A DNA stretch of 16,591 bases. Origin: Clostridiales bacterium. Lineage in GTDB: Bacteria; Bacillota; Clostridia; Oscillospirales; Oscillospiraceae. The notes below the pieces were generated by a model that ran no database searches, was not told the origin of the DNA, and was given only the letters and a program-made list of their open reading frames with translations. Each line of letters begins with the position of its first letter. Position 1 is the first letter of the stretch. The position numbers and the translations under genes are program-made. This document shows, one piece after another, positions 1-5,476 of this stretch. The stretch is from positions 1-16,591 of the forward strand of contig VSNB01000042.1 in assembly GCA_009774055.1 (NCBI GenBank), written 5' to 3'.

Positions 1-307
1 TTGTTAACCCCCCCGGGCCGGGGGGGGGGGCAGAGGCGGGCCGCTGGAAGGACACCCCCTCTTGGGGGCTGAAGGACACCTCCACCCGGGGGACCTCGAT
101 AACCACCGGGGGCTCCGCCTGGGCCCGGGGGAGCAGGGATTCCCACCGCGCCGGGGCCAGCAGCAGGAACGCCGCCATGGCCAGCCAGGCCCCGTACCGC
201 CACTTGGCGCTGTACCGCCGGTCCAGCAGGGGCTTGAGCAGGGTCAGGATCAGGGCCGCCGCCCCGACGACCGCGCTCCATTTCAGCATGCCGAGAAGAA
301 ATTCCAT
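1..307 (-). CDS. BlaR1-type M56 family sensor peptidase, N-terminal fragment (runs off window)
   Basis: The gene starts at the ATG immediately after the BlaI stop codon, with no intervening base, so the two are translationally coupled. About 102 codons are present. The product begins MEFLLGMLKWSAVVGAAALI, a hydrophobic first segment, followed by DRRYSAKWRYGAWLAMAAF and a second hydrophobic segment. This Arg/Tyr/Trp-rich loop between the first two helices is typical of BlaR1/MecR1-like M56 membrane metalloproteases, which sense a cell-wall signal and cleave the BlaI repressor. The zinc HExxH motif would lie beyond the window and is not seen. The last visible part is Pro/Gly-rich and is encoded by an 11-G run (20-30). 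The assignment rests on the N-terminus and on the BlaI neighbour. Confidence 0.72.
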   Translation of the reverse strand, partial: MEFLLGMLKWSAVVGAAALILTLLKPLLDRRYSAKWRYGAWLAMAAFLLLAPARWESLLPRAQAEPPVVIEVPRVEVSFSPQEGVSFQRPASAPPPGPGGLT

Positions 308-679
308 TTACTTGCCCTCCAATGTGTCCAGATACCGGCGCAGCTGGGCCAGGTCGTCCTCGTCGATGGCCCGCCCGTCGCAGAGGGAGGCCACCATGCC
401 GGTGAAACTGCCGCCGTAGAGGCGGTCGATAAGGCCCCGGCCCTCGGCGGCCTTATAGTCCTTTTCGCTGACCAGGGGATGGTACCAGTTGCTCTTCCCC
501 CGCTTCTGGCAGGAGAGGAAGCCCTTGTCCACCAGCCGGTTCAGGCTGGTCAGGATGGACGGCAGGGCCCAGTCCCGGCGGCCCCGCAGCTTCTCCTGCA
601 CGTAAGAGGAGGGCACCGGCTCCCCCGCCTCCCAGACGGCCAGCATGATCTCCAGCTCCGCGTCGCCCAGCTTCTTCAT
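308..679 (-). CDS. blaI: BlaI/MecI/CopY family transcriptional repressor
   Basis: A 123-residue protein, the usual length for BlaI/MecI regulators. It opens MKKLGDAELEIMLAVWEAGE, the family signature (LgdaElEiMxxvW), followed by a winged helix-turn-helix (about residues 5-70, with SILTSLNRLVDKGFL as the recognition region and wing) and a C-terminal dimerisation part (75-123). BlaI repressors bind dyads with TACA/TGTA half-sites and are cleaved by a BlaR1 protease on signal. The start is supported by AGGAGG 8-9 bases upstream (minus strand). It is the first gene of a two-gene operon with the M56 peptidase. Two inverted repeats lie in its promoter, consistent with autorepression. What else it controls, beta-lactam resistance or another stress, cannot be seen here. 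Confidence 0.92.
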   Translation of the reverse strand: MKKLGDAELEIMLAVWEAGEPVPSSYVQEKLRGRRDWALPSILTSLNRLVDKGFLSCQKRGKSNWYHPLVSEKDYKAAEGRGLIDRLYGGSFTGMVASLCDGRAIDEDDLAQLRRYLDTLEGK

Positions 680-701
680 AGTCTTTTCCTCCTATGGGTA
701 T

Positions 702-756
702 GTTATACAGCTGTCTAACTTGACCTTATTATACGGCTGTATAGGATGAAAGTAAA
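702..756 (-). promoter_or_regulatory. blaI promoter with two dyad operators
   Basis: On the minus strand, TTTACT (756-751) and TATAAT (733-728) are separated by exactly 17 bases, a good sigma-A promoter pointing at blaI. Two inverted repeats cover it. One is TATAC-GGCT-GTATA (730-743), overlapping the -10. The other is GTTAtACAGCTGTcTAAC (702-719), an 18-bp palindrome with one mismatch, just downstream of the start point. Their centres are 26 bp apart. BlaI/MecI operators contain TACA/TGTA-type half-sites, so autorepression by BlaI is the natural reading. Confidence 0.75.
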
Positions 757-783
757 GTTACAGTTTGGTTACAGGCGGATAGG

Positions 784-808
784 AAAAAAGGGCGGCTGTC
801 AGCCGCCC
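784..808 (-). terminator. intrinsic terminator after the DUF6440 gene
   Basis: GGGCGGCT, a 3-base loop and AGCCGCCC form an 8-bp perfect stem (790-808). On the minus strand it is followed by six T (789-784). It lies about 14 bases downstream of the stop of the DUF6440 gene and isolates it from the blaI promoter. Confidence 0.85.
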
Positions 809-822
809 TCGGGGGGTATCTG

Positions 823-1002
823 TTAGGGGATGGGGGTGACGATAGGCTTGCCGTCCCGGTCGACCAGGACGGTCAGGCCGGTGCCGTTCGCCTTGTTGTG
901 GGAACCCATCAGGTAGTTTACGCCGGTTTCCGTGTCCACGATGATCTTTGCCACGTTTACGACGCCCTGATTGTAGACCTCCACAAAACGATCCTTCGCC
1001 AT
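823..1002 (-). CDS. DUF6440 family small protein
   Basis: 59 residues, starting MAKDRFVEVYNQGVVNVAKI and ending with a DRDGKPIVTPIP-like tail. The core I-VDTETGVNYL and the ending LVDRDGKPIVTP match my recollection of the DUF6440 family (short beta-rich proteins in Firmicutes with an 'xDxxTGVxYL ... DxxGKPxx' pattern). Function is unknown. The start has GGAGGTGA upstream; the TGA inside that Shine-Dalgarno is the stop codon of the membrane protein gene before it, so the pair is translationally coupled. A terminator follows directly. Confidence 0.75.
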   Translation of the reverse strand: MAKDRFVEVYNQGVVNVAKIIVDTETGVNYLMGSHNKANGTGLTVLVDRDGKPIVTPIP

Positions 1003-1006
1003 GTGC

Positions 1007-1417
1007 TCACCTCCTTTCCGCGTTTCTGCTCATCAGGCAGAGTGCGAGGAAGCGAGCGACGGTCAGCGCGAAGATCGCCCCGACCAGCGCATAGCCCGCG
1101 ATTCTTCCCTCGAGATCCGCAATGGCGGCTGTGAAGGCAATGACGGCCGCCGCCGCCACCATGACTTTCAGCCCGATGGCGTCAATTCTGCGCAGGTTCC
1201 GGACAGCCGCCTGGTCCTTTTCGCTTTTGCCGTACTGCCGGATACGGGCTGCCTGCAGGACGAAAAACAGGAAGGTAAACAGGAAAACCATATTCTGAAT
1301 TACGTCGTAGAAGCTGTGCCAGTCCCGCCTCGCCCACATCCAATAGTAGCAGGCAAGGAGCATCGCGTAAATGATTTTGGTTCCCGCCATTTCTTTTACG
1401 GTAACGTGTGATTTCAT
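1007..1417 (-). CDS. small four-helix membrane protein, unknown function
   Basis: 136 residues with four hydrophobic stretches, at about residues 13-28, 42-60, 84-102 and 108-128. A basic loop between helices 2 and 3 (ARIRQYGKSEKDQAAVRNLRR) suggests a cytoplasmic loop. GGAGG lies 7-8 bases before the ATG on the minus strand. The stop codon overlaps the ribosome site of the DUF6440 gene, so the two are likely made together. I do not recognise the family; the layout resembles small DUF2178-like four-helix proteins but I see no diagnostic motif. Nothing points to transport or catalysis. Confidence 0.6.
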   Translation of the reverse strand: MKSHVTVKEMAGTKIIYAMLLACYYWMWARRDWHSFYDVIQNMVFLFTFLFFVLQAARIRQYGKSEKDQAAVRNLRRIDAIGLKVMVAAAAVIAFTAAIADLEGRIAGYALVGAIFALTVARFLALCLMSRNAERR

Positions 1418-1659
1418 ATGTCATTCCTCCATACAGCGGATGTGATGGTCCGGTCCGCTGGTTTCTGGCGTAAGCATACCACATCCTCCGGACGCTGCGG
1501 CGTAAATTTCTGGAATGGACGGCGATGCTTCCTGAATGGAAGCAGACGGTCGAAAGGGAGCGTCCAAAAAACGATGAATACCGTCAGAACAGCTTGCTGC
1601 CAAGCTGTTTTGACGGTATTCGCATGCACACATTTCGCCCGCATGGGCGCGGACGCGGT
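1418..1659. other. intergenic stretch without a supported gene
   Basis: About 240 bases between the four-helix protein and the lipoprotein. Short frames exist on both strands but none has a convincing ribosome site or composition. It contains the long hairpin at 1577-1620 and a possible extended -10 (TGGTATGCT on the minus strand near 1475), for which I found no matching -35. Confidence 0.5.
1566..1620 (-). terminator. long-stem intrinsic terminator after the lipoprotein gene
   Basis: Two 20-base arms (1577-1596 and 1601-1620) pair at 19 of 20 positions, the exception being a G-T wobble, around a four-base loop. On the minus strand the stem is followed after five bases by six T (1571-1566). 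It lies about 40 bases past the lipoprotein stop. The stem is unusually long for a terminator, so it could also be a small palindromic repeat that serves as one. Confidence 0.65.
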
Positions 1660-2892
1660 TTACTGTTCAAACATCACGATGGTTTCTTCTTCGCCGGTGC
1701 TGTAGTTCCACAGGAACCAGCCGTATTTATCTTCATATACGCAATAGGTATCATTCAAAATGGTGAGATTGCTCTCGGATACATCCGGGAAAGGCAGGGG
1801 GTCTGACATGGTCAAGTCCTTGAGATTTACCCACCTATATTCCTTGTTCTTAACGCCAAGATATTTGTCGCCCCCAAAGTAGCACAATTTAGGGTGGGTC
1901 CAGTCACCTACAGCGGGATACAATTCCCCATATTCAAAAACCTGCTCCCCCGTGAGACGGTCATAAATACCGTCATTCCGTGTAACGTACTTTCCGCAAA
2001 AATTACCAACTTGATTAGAGAGGTTCGGAGCATTGCCCGTTTCTTCCCACTCGTAAGTATCTGTATTGAGCCGATAGAGATAAGATACAAACCGATTTTG
2101 TGCATACACCGTCCCATCAGCGGCAAACATATTCTCCAAAGACACATCCTCTTTCAGCCCATGTTCAACTTCACGCTGCGGAGCGGGAATATCGGCAATT
2201 TTTTCAAGGCTATGAGATAAAAGAATGCTGGGTTCATTTTCTTTCATTACTAAAATGCCTTTTTCAAAAAAAGTATATTCACCGAGATCGGTCGTTGCAC
2301 GAACTGCGCCATTACAATCATACATCCTACTTCCCGCAGAACCGTCATCAAAAGGAAAACAGATAAAATAAAAGTTACCATCCATAAAACCAGTATCGGA
2401 ATTACCATAATTCCCGCGTGCATGTGATGAAAAAGAGTCATGAAATTCTTTGGCAGCAATGTCATAAGAACAATAGTCACAGCTCTCGCCGTGGCCTTTT
2501 ACGCCACGCATATAGACAACTCCATTATGGATAAAGATTTCGCTAGAATTGCTATAATAATAAGTATGTTTCGGCCCCTCGCCCTCAAAAAATCCGTTTT
2601 GATATTCCTCCTGCAAAAGCGCAAGAAGTTCCGTTCCCGCGTTGCTTTCCTCTTTCGGCTCCTCCTGTGTGGGTTCCTTTGACTCCTCCGGCTCTTCCTC
2701 CTCGGGCTCTTCCGGCTGCTCCTCGGATTCCTCCGGCTGCTCGCTTTCCTCCGGCTGCTGCTCTGTGGGACTGACAACATTCTCGGATTCGGGTGGTTTA
2801 TCATCCGTTGCCGTGTTGCCAGAACCACAGGCAGGCAGCAGGGATAGGCACATAGACAGTGCCAACATGAGCGCCATTGTTTTTCTTTTCAT
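1660..2892 (-). CDS. secreted lipoprotein with acidic linker, unknown function
   Basis: 410 residues. The start chosen at 2892 (MKRKTM...) has GAGGAA 8-9 bases upstream and gives a classic lipoprotein signal: basic start, hydrophobic core, then LSLLPAC with the lipidated Cys at residue 22. Residues about 23-95 are a low-complexity Glu/Pro/Ser linker with repeated PEES/EEPEE units. The remaining 300 residues form a beta-rich globular domain with many aromatic residues and repeated short strands (YYYSNSSEIFIHNGVVYMRG, DGNFYFICFPFDDG, DGIYDRLTGEQVFEYGEL). This recalls WG-repeat or propeller-like extracellular proteins, but I do not recognise a family. The reading frame is clearly AT-richer than the deacetylase and GH2 genes, suggesting foreign origin. 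It would sit on the outer face of the membrane, the linker crossing the wall. Confidence 0.78.
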   Translation of the reverse strand: MKRKTMALMLALSMCLSLLPACGSGNTATDDKPPESENVVSPTEQQPEESEQPEESEEQPEEPEEEEPEESKEPTQEEPKEESNAGTELLALLQEEYQNGFFEGEGPKHTYYYSNSSEIFIHNGVVYMRGVKGHGESCDYCSYDIAAKEFHDSFSSHARGNYGNSDTGFMDGNFYFICFPFDDGSAGSRMYDCNGAVRATTDLGEYTFFEKGILVMKENEPSILLSHSLEKIADIPAPQREVEHGLKEDVSLENMFAADGTVYAQNRFVSYLYRLNTDTYEWEETGNAPNLSNQVGNFCGKYVTRNDGIYDRLTGEQVFEYGELYPAVGDWTHPKLCYFGGDKYLGVKNKEYRWVNLKDLTMSDPLPFPDVSESNLTILNDTYCVYEDKYGWFLWNYSTGEEETIVMFEQ

Positions 2893-3021
2893 ATGTTCTT
2901 CCTCGCACTTGTTTGTATTTTGAACCGCCGCGCCAGACGGTAGGTCCAACTGTCTCAACGGTTCGGCCTTCGGGGGCGGTACTTCCTTTCCCGGCCCCCG
3001 GGGGCCTTCCCGTGAGACAAC

Positions 3022-3060
3022 AAAAACGGCGCAGGGATTTTACAAATTCCCTACACCGCC
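3022..3060 (-). terminator. terminator hairpin at the 3' end of the candidate RNA
   Basis: On the minus strand GGCG and an AGGGA stem (3060-3045) pair with TCCCT and CGCC (3040-3028), with a small internal loop, followed by five T (3026-3022). It lies 130 bases before the lipoprotein start, so it could act either as the end of a discrete RNA or as an attenuator. Confidence 0.5.
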
Positions 3061-3087
3061 AACAAGCGCACAGCCGCATTCTCCCCC

Positions 3088-3116
3088 TTGATAAATCGGA
3101 TCGAAGGGGGTATAAT
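3088..3116 (+). promoter_or_regulatory. plus-strand promoter inside the structured RNA locus
   Basis: TTGATA (3088-3093), a 17-base spacer and TATAAT (3111-3116). An inverted repeat CCCCCTT/AAGGGGG (3083-3089/3104-3110) brackets the spacer. A plus-strand transcript would start near 3123 and could stop at the hairpin and T-run at 3172-3213, giving an RNA of about 90 nt antisense to the minus-strand RNA. Confidence 0.5.
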
Positions 3117-3171
3117 GAAAAACAGGCGCAGTTATATCTGCTGTGTGGGAGAGGGGTATTCTCCTGCATAG

Positions 3172-3213
3172 GGCCGGACGGGTGTTGGTAGCACCCTTCC
3201 GGCCTGCCTTTTT
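3172..3213 (+). terminator. plus-strand hairpin with T-run
   Basis: Thirteen-base arms (3172-3184 and 3192-3204, one mismatch) around a seven-base loop, then TGCC and five T (3209-3213). It would end the short plus-strand RNA from the promoter at 3088-3116. The same hairpin forms in the opposite transcript. Confidence 0.5.
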
Positions 3214-3227
3214 GTTGTCTTATTGAT

Positions 3228-3256
3228 ATTATACAGCTTTTTCCGCAGGAATGCAA
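3228..3256 (-). promoter_or_regulatory. promoter of the candidate structured RNA
   Basis: On the minus strand TTGCAT (3256-3251), 17 bases, TATAAT (3233-3228). The predicted start near 3221 falls one base before the closing helix of the RNA, which supports both the promoter and the RNA. Confidence 0.6.
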
Positions 3257-3405
3257 TAGGGCATTTCCACGGAAAAGCAGGGGTTCCGAGGGAAAACGGA
3301 AAGCGTCCCCCGCAGGCGGGGATTGAGAGGCGCGCCTCTGGGCCGGCTGCCTGCCCGTGCGCGGCGATGGTTTGCGCGTTTGCCGCGCCGTCAGAAAAAG
3401 CCCTC

Positions 3406-3434
3406 TTGCCTTTCGGCAAGGGATGTGCTATACT
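3406..3434 (+). promoter_or_regulatory. promoter for the small ORF and transporter gene
   Basis: TTGCCT (3406-3411), 17 bases, TATACT (3429-3434), with a TG one base before the -10 (extended -10). It points at the 45-residue ORF and the HlyC/CNNM gene. Its -35 lies in a small stem (CTTGCC/GGCAAG). Confidence 0.55.
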
Positions 3435-3464
3435 GTCCTAAAATTCCGGTATGGAGGGGAAAAA

Positions 3465-3602
3465 GTGGACGGCGGCTCAGACAGTGAGGCGGACGGAACT
3501 CCCAATTTTATAGTATGTCATCTGAAACGAAAGGCATGGTTATATGCGTCGATGCATATAGCTGTGCTTTTTATTGTTTTTTGCGGGGGAGGAAGCCCAT
3601 GA
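3465..3602 (+). CDS. small hydrophobic protein, possible leader ORF
   Basis: A 45-residue frame with a GTG start preceded by GGAGGGGAAAAA, a good ribosome site at normal spacing and 30 bases past a promoter. The first half is polar (DGGSDSEADGTPNF), then LKRKAWLYASMHIAVLFIVF is one likely transmembrane helix with basic residues before it. It ends 70 bases before the transporter gene. I do not recognise it. It could be a small membrane protein, a leader peptide, or a chance frame; the promoter and ribosome site are the main support. Confidence 0.38.
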   Translation: MDGGSDSEADGTPNFIVCHLKRKAWLYASMHIAVLFIVFCGGGSP

Positions 3603-3672
3603 ACAGGTAGAAACAGTGGCCGGCGGGAAACGGAATTCATAAAATAGACGTAGTAAACATGAGAGGTAAAAA

Positions 3673-4539
3673 ATGGAAAACCATACAATTTCAATTGTCA
3701 TCATTCTTGTAAGCATCCTGATGTCTGCATACTTTTCGGCGACGGAAACCGCGTTCTCGTCGCTGAACAGAATCCGCATGAAGAATATGGCGGAAAAGGG
3801 AAATAAAAGGGCCCGCCTGGTCATGCGGCTGTCCGAGGATTACGACAGCCTGCTGTCAACGATCCTGATCGGCAATAATATTGTAAACATTGCAAGCGCG
3901 TCCCTGGCGACGGTGCTGTTCGTAAAATGGCTGGGGGACGAGGCCGGACCCAGCGTATCCACGGCGGTGACCACCATCGTTGTCCTGATTTTCGGAGAAG
4001 TGACGCCCAAAAGCATTGCAAAGGAATCGCCGGAGAGGTTCGCTATGTTCTCCGCGCCGTTTCTGAGCGCGCTGATGGGATTGCTGACGCCCGTCAACTT
4101 CCTGTTTGGGCAGTGGAAAAAGCTGTTGTCCGCGCTCATTCAATCGACGGATGAGGGCGGCATCACGGAAGAGGAGCTGCTGTCCATCGTAGAGGAGGCA
4201 AAGCAGGGCGGAGGGATTGACGAGCAGGAGGATATGCTGATCCGAAGCGCGCTGGAGTTTACGGAACAGGAGGCGGGCGGGATCGTGACGCCGAGGGTGG
4301 ATATCACCGCTGTTTCAACGGAAGCCGCGAAAGAGGAAATTGCCGGCGTGTTTGCGGACACGGCGTACTCGCGGCTTCCCGTATTTGAGGGCTCCATAGA
4401 CCATATTGTCGGGATTATCTATCAAAAGGATTTCTACCGTTATGTATATCATAAAGATAAGGAAATAGCGGAAATCATCCGGCCGGCCTTGTTTGTGCCG
4501 CAGAATAAAAAGATCGGCGCGCTATTAGGGCTTGTTTGA
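3673..4539 (+). CDS. N-terminal fragment of the disrupted HlyC/CNNM transporter
   Basis: 288 residues as it stands: the complete DUF21 membrane domain and the first CBS motif, ending with four residues encoded by the MITE. It keeps its own promoter and ribosome site, so a truncated membrane protein could still be made. CNNM proteins with damaged CBS modules are often impaired, so retained function is uncertain. Confidence 0.6.
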   Translation: MENHTISIVIILVSILMSAYFSATETAFSSLNRIRMKNMAEKGNKRARLVMRLSEDYDSLLSTILIGNNIVNIASASLATVLFVKWLGDEAGPSVSTAVTTIVVLIFGEVTPKSIAKESPERFAMFSAPFLSALMGLLTPVNFLFGQWKKLLSALIQSTDEGGITEEELLSIVEEAKQGGGIDEQEDMLIRSALEFTEQEAGGIVTPRVDITAVSTEAAKEEIAGVFADTAYSRLPVFEGSIDHIVGIIYQKDFYRYVYHKDKEIAEIIRPALFVPQNKKIGALLGLV

Positions 4540-4687
4540 TAAATGGCGGAATGCCCAACAGCGAGAGATTTTTTCGCTGGGCAAGGCAAAAATTCGCAGG
4601 AATCCTGACGGATTTCAAGAATTTTTAACGCCGCACAGCGGAAAAAGATCCGCTGCTTGGGCCTTTTGACATTTTTCAAACATGCCC
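4528..4687. mobile_element. 160-bp MITE, TA target duplication (IS630/Tc1-mariner type)
   Basis: The element begins GGGCTTGTTTGA and ends TCAAACATGCCC: terminal inverted repeats of 12 bp with one mismatch, extending imperfectly to about 30 bp (a second conserved block reads AAATG, then GCCCAA). It is flanked by TA on both sides (4526-4527 and 4688-4689). An internal stem pairs GCCCAACAGCGA with TCGCTGGGC. There is no coding capacity. TA duplication and TIR-only structure fit a MITE mobilised in trans by an IS630/Tc1-mariner transposase; that family link is inference. It interrupts the transporter gene. Confidence 0.85.
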
Positions 4688-5136
4688 TAAAGGAGCTGCA
4701 GAGCCGGAAGGTGCATATCGCGGTCGTTCTGGACGAGTACGGCGGAACGGCAGGCATCATCACGCTGGAGGATATTTTGGAGGAGCTTGTGGGCGAGATT
4801 TGGGACGAATACGACGAGGTCAGCGCGGAGATTGAGAAAAAATCGGAGACGGAATATGTGATTGCCGGCAGCGCGGACGTTGGCGAGGTGTTTGAGGCGC
4901 TGCATATAAAGGCTGCGGATCAGAAAGCGCAGGCGGGAATTATAAACGGCTGGATCATGAACGAGCTGGGGCGCGTGCCCGAAGAAGGAGATTCCTTTGC
5001 ATACCAGGGGTATCAGATCAAGGCGCTGAAAATGAATGAGAAACGGGTAGAGAAAGTCCTGTTTGCGGATCAGAGGCGTAAGCGTCCAGAAGGAACGGCA
5101 TGGGGCGGCTCTGCCGAAGATGCTGAAAGGGCTTGA
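4657..5136 (+). CDS. C-terminal fragment of the disrupted HlyC/CNNM transporter
   Basis: Same frame as the N-terminal fragment. Codons 4690-5136 are native: HIAVVLDEYGGTAGI and TLEDILEELVGEIWDEYDE are the signature second CBS motif and linker, followed by a full CorC_HlyC domain. A TTG inside the MITE at 4657 could start it, but no clear ribosome site precedes it, so it is probably not translated, or only poorly. Confidence 0.5.
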   Translation: MGLLTFFKHALKELQSRKVHIAVVLDEYGGTAGIITLEDILEELVGEIWDEYDEVSAEIEKKSETEYVIAGSADVGEVFEALHIKAADQKAQAGIINGWIMNELGRVPEEGDSFAYQGYQIKALKMNEKRVEKVLFADQRRKRPEGTAWGGSAEDAERA

Positions 5137-5187
5137 TTTCTGCGGCTGTATATGGTACAGTAATCAGTACAGAATACAGTACATACT
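5133..5187 (+). promoter_or_regulatory. promoter and 12-bp-periodic operator of the Phd-YoeB module
   Basis: TTGATT (5133-5138), 17 bases and TACAGT (5156-5161) make a fair promoter. GTACA occurs three times at exactly 12-bp intervals (5155, 5167, 5179), the first overlapping the -10. YefM-type antitoxins are known to bind TGTACA-like cores, so these are likely autoregulatory sites for the antitoxin/toxin complex. Confidence 0.55.
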
Positions 5188-5206
5188 ATGAAAGGGGGCG
5201 CATCGT

Positions 5207-5476
5207 ATGATAGCGGTCAACTTTACTACGGCCCGGAGCCGGTTCAAGGACTTCTGCGACAAGGTGACGGATGAGGACGAGACGGTGATTGTCACCAGGA
5301 AGGCCGAGAAGAACGTGGTGATCATCAGCGCGGAACGGTACAACGAATTGGAGAAGGCGGCGCGGAACGCGGCCTTCCTTGGAAAGCTGGAGAGGGGGCT
5401 TGCCCAGGTTCGAGCCGGACAGGGCATCGTGAAAACGATGGATGAGCTTGAGGCGATGGCGGAAGATGGCGTATAA
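5207..5476 (+). CDS. type II antitoxin, Phd/YefM family
   Basis: 89 residues. MIAVNFTTARSRFKDFCDKV, then DETVIVTRKAEKNVVIIS and ERYNELEKAARNAAFL, is the Phd/YefM fold: an N-terminal DNA-binding half (about 1-55, with the characteristic 'xxxARxxFxxxxdxVxxdxExvxItRkxxxxvVxxSxexYxxL' pattern) and a C-terminal helical segment that masks the toxin. The start has AAGGGGG nine bases upstream. The last 11 bases overlap the toxin start, so the two are translationally coupled. Expected role: neutralise the YoeB toxin and repress the operon through the GTACA repeats just upstream. Confidence 0.93.
   Translation: MIAVNFTTARSRFKDFCDKVTDEDETVIVTRKAEKNVVIISAERYNELEKAARNAAFLGKLERGLAQVRAGQGIVKTMDELEAMAEDGV

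Larger units (their letters stand above)
3010..3221 (-). ncRNA. candidate structured RNA (leader or sRNA), about 200 nt
   Basis: A minus-strand promoter (3256-3228) predicts a start near 3221. The ends of the predicted transcript pair perfectly over 12 bp (3209-3220 with 3015-3026), closing a set of internal hairpins. These are a 13-bp stem with one mismatch (3172-3184/3192-3204), a GGAGA/TCTCC stem, a GCAG/CTGC stem near 3129-3142, a CCCCCTT/AAGGGGG stem (3083-3089/3104-3110), and a 3' stem (3027-3060) followed by five T on the minus strand. The 3' side of the closing helix contains this U-tract. I do not recognise a known class: no B12 box, no SRP tetraloop region. It may be a trans-acting RNA, the leader of the lipoprotein gene, or a MITE with 12-bp terminal inverted repeats. 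Confidence 0.42.
2893..3464. other. gene-free, inverted-repeat-rich region
   Basis: I see no credible protein gene here. The stretch holds: a 67-base hairpin (outer arms 2952-2961 and 3010-3018, inner arms 2971-2977 and 2994-3000); the candidate structured RNA (3010-3221); a minus-strand promoter (3228-3256); two plus-strand promoters (3088-3116 and 3406-3434); GC-rich hairpins at 3308-3321, 3326-3339 (a 14-bp perfect palindrome) and 3359-3388; and a stem CTTGCC-GAAA-GGCAAG at 3405-3420. Confidence 0.6.
3673..5136 (+). pseudogene. CNNM/HlyC-CorC family transporter, disrupted by a MITE
   Basis: The two parts, read in one frame without the insertion, give about 433 residues, normal for the family. 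In order: a DUF21 (CNNM) membrane domain (about 1-165, with the conserved SATETAFSSL and FGEVTPKSIA motifs), a CBS pair (about 195-325), and the C-terminal CorC_HlyC domain. These proteins are membrane cation (Mg/Co) efflux or homeostasis factors. After codon 285 (KIGALL) a 160-bp MITE plus a 2-bp TA duplication is inserted. Removing 162 bases restores KIGALL-KELQSRK exactly, within the CBS region. The insertion keeps frame but brings a TGA after four codons. The ATG at 3673 has GAGAGG eight bases upstream. The gene is therefore recently broken unless the fragments work separately. Confidence 0.88.

Noticed and set aside
1421..1705. Short frames around 1421-1705 on both strands
   Set aside because: They run through the terminator hairpin, have no ribosome site and no recognisable composition.
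3115..3168. 17-codon frame (MKNRRSYICCVGEGYSPA) on the plus strand
   Set aside because: Its ATG overlaps the -10 TATAAT of the plus promoter, so it would precede the transcript start.
3010..3221. 6S RNA, SRP RNA or cobalamin riboswitch as the identity of the structured RNA
   Set aside because: There is no rod-like fold, no conserved SRP helix-8 sequence and no B12 box. The branched arrangement does not match what I know of these classes, so no name is given.
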